This document shows, in pieces, positions 61,592 through 64,000 of a stretch of DNA of 64,000 nt. Position numbers and translations under genes: made by a program. Where the stretch lies: assembly GCA_963729195.1 (NCBI GenBank), contig CAVSNF010000024.1, positions 620,001-684,000 of the forward strand, written 5' to 3'. A model generated the notes under the pieces. The model saw nothing but the letters and a program-made list of their open reading frames with translations. It did not search any database and was not told the origin of the DNA. Positions within the stretch are counted from its first letter, which is position 1; each line of letters begins with the position of its first letter. This stretch comes from CAVPTL01 sp963729195. GTDB lineage: Bacteria > Actinomycetota > Thermoleophilia > Gaiellales > JAICJC01.

Positions 61592-62023
61592 CTACGCCCG
61601 ATCGATCGGCGGCTGGGTCACGGTCGCCGCGGATGCCGGCAGTCCGCCTCCGATGGGCGGGTCGGCGATGTCCCACTTCACTTCGAAACCGTCGCGCATG
61701 CCACGCATGAAGCCGGCGAAGCCTCCGTCGGGCGCGTGGATGGTGAGCCAGCGCGCGGGACCGTGGTCGCCGACGCGAAAGGAGTGGACCACCCCAGGCG
61801 GCACGGCGACGAAACCGCCTGAGGAAACTGTGACCGTCGTGGATTCACGTCCGATCTCGAAGGTGAGCTCACCCTCGAGCACGTAGAACGCATCGGTGTG
61901 GTGGTGGTGCACGTGGGGCCGGCGACCGATTCGCCTGCGGAGTACCGCCCGCGGGTGATCGTGAGGTCGTCACGGGCTACGAGGATGCTGATGTCGCGCG
62001 TCTCGCTGCGAAGGATCGCCGAC
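61592..62023 (-). CDS. Cupin protein, 5' region disrupted
   Basis: A single-domain cupin: HVHHHHTDAFYVLEGELTFE holds the metal-binding His cluster, and VPPGVVHSFRV the second motif. The open frame begins only at the His run, but conserved sequence (DDLTITRGRYSAGESVAG) lies just upstream in another frame; adding one base to the CCCC near 61917-61920 joins them. No start codon was found before a stop at about 62024, so the 5' end may also be damaged or extend into the neighbour. Confidence 0.6.
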
Positions 62024-62035
62024 TAGGATTGCGCC

Positions 62036-62437
62036 GTGCCCTTCACGCACAGAAACATCAAGCAGGATCTGGAAGACATCGGCTCCAAGTTCGACGGCCC
62101 GCCGGAACTGGAGTTCCGCTCGGCTACCGGACCACTCGAGCTCGAGCAGTCTGGCCTGAGCTACCAGCGCGTCCCGCCCGGCCATCGCTTTCCGTACGGC
62201 CACACGCACATGCAGCAAGAAGAGGTGTACGTGGTCCTGCGCGGCAGTGGGCGGATGAAGCTCGACGACGAGATCGTCGAACTCAAGGAATGGGACGCTG
62301 TGCGCGTCCCACCCGGCACGTGGCGAGGCTACGAGGCCGGGCCGGAGGGCCTCGAGATCCTCGTCATCGGCGCGCCCAATCTCGGCGAGGCGCCGCGCGA
62401 AGACGTCCATGGTCAGCGCGGCTGGTGGGCTGACTAG
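62036..62437 (+). CDS. Cupin-domain protein
   Basis: A 133-residue cupin. GHRFPYGHTHMQQEEVYVVL has the first motif with His and Glu ligands, and VRVPPGTWRGYEAG stands for the second, though its usual His is Trp. GTG 62036; no ribosome site evident. Substrate unknown. Divergent from the disrupted cupin. Confidence 0.8.
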   Translation: MPFTHRNIKQDLEDIGSKFDGPPELEFRSATGPLELEQSGLSYQRVPPGHRFPYGHTHMQQEEVYVVLRGSGRMKLDDEIVELKEWDAVRVPPGTWRGYEAGPEGLEILVIGAPNLGEAPREDVHGQRGWWAD

Positions 62438-62829
62438 GAGGGCTGTCCCAGCTGGCGGTCGTACTCGGCTTGGTCGTAGTGCCCTATTGAGTTGGCGATG
62501 AGGCCGTCTTCCCCGAACGTCCACTCCTCGAAGCCGTGGATCCGAACCGCCTTTCCGGTGCCGCCGGGCCCGGTGTTGGTGCCGGTGAATGTCCAGCGGA
62601 ATTCCACCGCCCCGTGCTTGAAGATCAGGTCGTCCATGAACACCTGGATGTCGGGAAACGCCGAGATGAAGCCCGCGGCCGCGTCTGCAATCGGCGTCGG
62701 TGGCCCGCCGTTGATTGCGATCATGCCGGCCGGTGCGTAGAAGGAGGCGACCTGCGCGGGGTCATGGCTCCCCCACGCCTCGGCATAGCGGCGCGCGAAG
62801 TCACGCACTCCGTCCTGGTCTGAGGCCAT
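62434..62829 (-). CDS. SnoaL/NTF2-like protein
   Basis: A 131-residue SnoaL-like fold: RRYAEAWGSHDPAQVASFYA, FISAFPDIQVFMDDL and WTFTGTNTGPGGTGK. GGAGTAG precedes the ATG at 62829. Small ligand-binding enzyme of unknown substrate; convergent with the cupin gene by 4 bp. Confidence 0.78.
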   Translation of the reverse strand: MASDQDGVRDFARRYAEAWGSHDPAQVASFYAPAGMIAINGGPPTPIADAAAGFISAFPDIQVFMDDLIFKHGAVEFRWTFTGTNTGPGGTGKAVRIHGFEEWTFGEDGLIANSIGHYDQAEYDRQLGQPS

Positions 62830-62878
62830 AGCTACTCCATTTCCTGGGAACGTCCGAGCCGTAGATCCTACGACGTGC

Positions 62879-63358
62879 TCACCCGCGGATACGGCCGGGC
62901 CGGAGTGGGCGAGCGTGAGTGCTGATCTTCTCGAGCGCACGGGTGAGCGCTTTGATGTCGGTGTCGGTGAGGTGCTGGGAGAAGTGCCGGTCGATGCCGT
63001 CTCGGTGATGGAGGCGAGCCCGCTGCATTGTCTCGGTGCCCATCTCGGTGGGGACGACCAGGATTGAGCGGCGGTCTTGCGGGGGGCGGACGCGGCCGAC
63101 GAGCCCGGCCTCTTCCATGCGATCCACCACACGGGTGAAGCCGCTCTTGCTGTAAAGGATCTGGTCGGCGAGCTCGTTCATCGGGATGCCGTCCGGCGAT
63201 TCCTCGAGGTGGACGAGCACGTCGTACCAGCGCTGCGGGATGCCCGCGGCGTCCTGAAGCTCGGTATCGAGCACATCGATCAGCGCCAGCGAGCTTTCGA
63301 CGAAGAGGCGCCAGCAGCGCAGCCGCTCGGGCGAAGGGCTTGACAAGGATTGTTCCAT
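62879..63358 (-). CDS. MarR family regulator
   Basis: A 159-residue winged-helix regulator: RWYDVLVHLEESPDGIPMNE, ADQILYSKSGFTRVVDRMEE (recognition helix) and the wing RPPQDRRSILVVPTEMG. GAGGA precedes the ATG at 63358. It is divergent from a cupin gene, with inverted repeats in the gap, so it likely controls itself and the cupin in response to a small aromatic or oxidant. Confidence 0.9.
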   Translation of the reverse strand: MEQSLSSPSPERLRCWRLFVESSLALIDVLDTELQDAAGIPQRWYDVLVHLEESPDGIPMNELADQILYSKSGFTRVVDRMEEAGLVGRVRPPQDRRSILVVPTEMGTETMQRARLHHRDGIDRHFSQHLTDTDIKALTRALEKISTHARPLRPGRIRG

Positions 63359-63379
63359 TTGCGATAGTCCTCGTTGCAA

Positions 63380-63416
63380 CAGTTGAAACACTGACTGTCG
63401 CTGATCATATCAACTG
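63380..63416. promoter_or_regulatory. Candidate MarR operator region
   Basis: CAGTTGA (63380-63386) and its complement TCAACTG (63410-63416) flank an AT-richer centre with GATCATATC. It lies in the 75-bp divergent gap between the MarR gene and the cupin gene. Prediction from symmetry only. Confidence 0.4.
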
Positions 63417-63433
63417 GCGGAAGGGAGCAAGAA

Positions 63434-63946
63434 GTGACCACCATTTCTGCAGACCGCGCACAGGCTGGCTACGCGCTCGCCGCCGATGAAGGTGAGGCGT
63501 TCTGGCTGCTGGGGATGCTGCAAACGATCAAGATCGGCCGCGACGATACCGCCGGGCAGTACGGCCTGCTCGAGATCGTCGTGCCCGAGGGCATCGGCTC
63601 CCCCTGGCACGTCCATCCCGAGGAAGACGAGTGGTTCTATGTGCTCGAGGGCGAGCTCACCTTCTGGGTCGCCGACTCGCGACTGTCCCTCAAGGCGGGA
63701 TCGTTCGCATTCGGTCCCAAGAATGTGCCCCACACCTTCTACGCCGAGCCGGGAGGGGCGCGGGCGCTGGTCGGTTTCGCGCCGATGCAGTTCGAGGGAT
63801 TCCAGCGAGAAGTGGGTCAGCCGGCCCCCGAACGCGTCTTGCCGCCACCACTCGAAGGCCACCCCGACGTGGCCCGGCTCGCCCCGATCGCAAAGCGAAA
63901 CGGATTCGAGATCCTCGGCCCGCCAGGCCCTCCGCCCGGCCACTGA
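63434..63946 (+). CDS. Quercetin-dioxygenase-like cupin
   Basis: A 170-residue cupin: SPWHVHPEEDEWFYVLEGEL has the full HxH-x4-E metal motif, and FGPKNVPHTFYAE the second motif His. GGAAGGGAG lies 6-9 bases before the GTG at 63434. Could be a small-molecule dioxygenase or isomerase; likely regulated by the divergent MarR. Confidence 0.83.
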   Translation: MTTISADRAQAGYALAADEGEAFWLLGMLQTIKIGRDDTAGQYGLLEIVVPEGIGSPWHVHPEEDEWFYVLEGELTFWVADSRLSLKAGSFAFGPKNVPHTFYAEPGGARALVGFAPMQFEGFQREVGQPAPERVLPPPLEGHPDVARLAPIAKRNGFEILGPPGPPPGH

Positions 63947-63965
63947 CCCTGCCGTTGCTGCGACG

Positions 63966-64000
63966 CTACTCGGGAGGCCACTCGAGGTACTGGGTGCCGC
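63966..64000 (-). CDS. Possible 3' end of a minus-strand gene
   Basis: The last 35 bases read GTQYLEWPPE then TAG on the minus strand. Its frame is open to the right edge, so it could be the C-terminus of a gene that starts beyond the window. Too short to identify. Confidence 0.25.
   Translation of the reverse strand, partial: GTQYLEWPPE

Noticed and set aside
1..64000. CRISPR arrays, tRNA genes, prophage genes
   Set aside because: Looked for regularly spaced direct repeats, T-loop GGTTCGA-type sequences with acceptor stems, and phage structural genes on both strands; none was seen.

Overview
This window is high-GC chromosomal DNA from an actinobacterium. It carries housekeeping genes (infA, a cold-shock gene, lexA, an RNase P RNA), a Gram-positive type SOS box, dense GTGA/ATGA gene overlaps and at least one apparently leaderless promoter. 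The mix of ANTAR, AhpD, sulfatase and SDR proteins would fit the Thermoleophilia/Solirubrobacterales, but that placement is inference. No tRNA, CRISPR array, prophage or complete insertion sequence was found.

Region by region. 0-8 kb: a glycerol/dihydroxyacetone (DHA) block. It has an IclR-type regulator divergent from dhaM and an HPr gene, facing a long minus-strand operon (MIP channel, dhaK, dhaL, PTS enzyme I). Both promoters carry the same operator-like palindrome. It is followed by amtB, whose leader folds into two hexaloop hairpins, the second overlapping a classic terminator. 8-12.6 kb: an SDR, a GAF/degenerate-GGDEF protein, an HNH endonuclease with an IS481-family fragment in its last codons, a class IV aminotransferase, a SnoaL-like protein and a methyltransferase. 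12.6-24.8 kb: succinate-semialdehyde dehydrogenase and a quinone oxidoreductase, a MetE-like protein, an ATP-grasp ligase, a HIBADH-type dehydrogenase, two PilZ proteins coupled to pruA, a CBS/FabG/MaoC operon, siroheme synthase, infA and csp. 24.8-36 kb: a helicase with a long acidic insert, an IMPase, a dual-specificity phosphatase, an O-antigen-ligase-like protein, a candidate structured RNA, an acyl-CoA dehydrogenase, and hutF divergent from an M20 amidohydrolase. 36-48.6 kb: a Tat-exported RCC1-repeat protein, paired membrane proteins, AhpD/TatC-like/kynureninase, a hydrolase, a methyltransferase, rnpB, a solute-binding protein, lexA, and an ANTAR regulator behind its own leader terminator. 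48.9-64 kb: a catabolic-looking accessory region with an arylsulfatase, an M20 peptidase, two GcvT-like proteins, several SDRs, an amino-acid binding protein, an MBL hydrolase, three cupins and a MarR regulator.

How parts may work together. The DHA block looks like a self-contained PEP-EI-HPr-DhaM-DhaKL relay under one regulator. The amtB leader and the ANTAR protein 40 kb away suggest nitrogen control by RNA antitermination. HutF plus the divergent amidohydrolase suggests histidine breakdown via formylglutamate. A 31-bp palindrome occurs five times, always outside or at the very end of genes, and supplies stop codons to three of them.

Caution on sequence quality. At least a dozen conserved genes are broken by single-base shifts. 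Nearly all are one extra base, often in a GGG/CCC run where the frame needs two. They look like sequencing errors, not gene decay. Those genes are annotated here over their full reconstructed extent.
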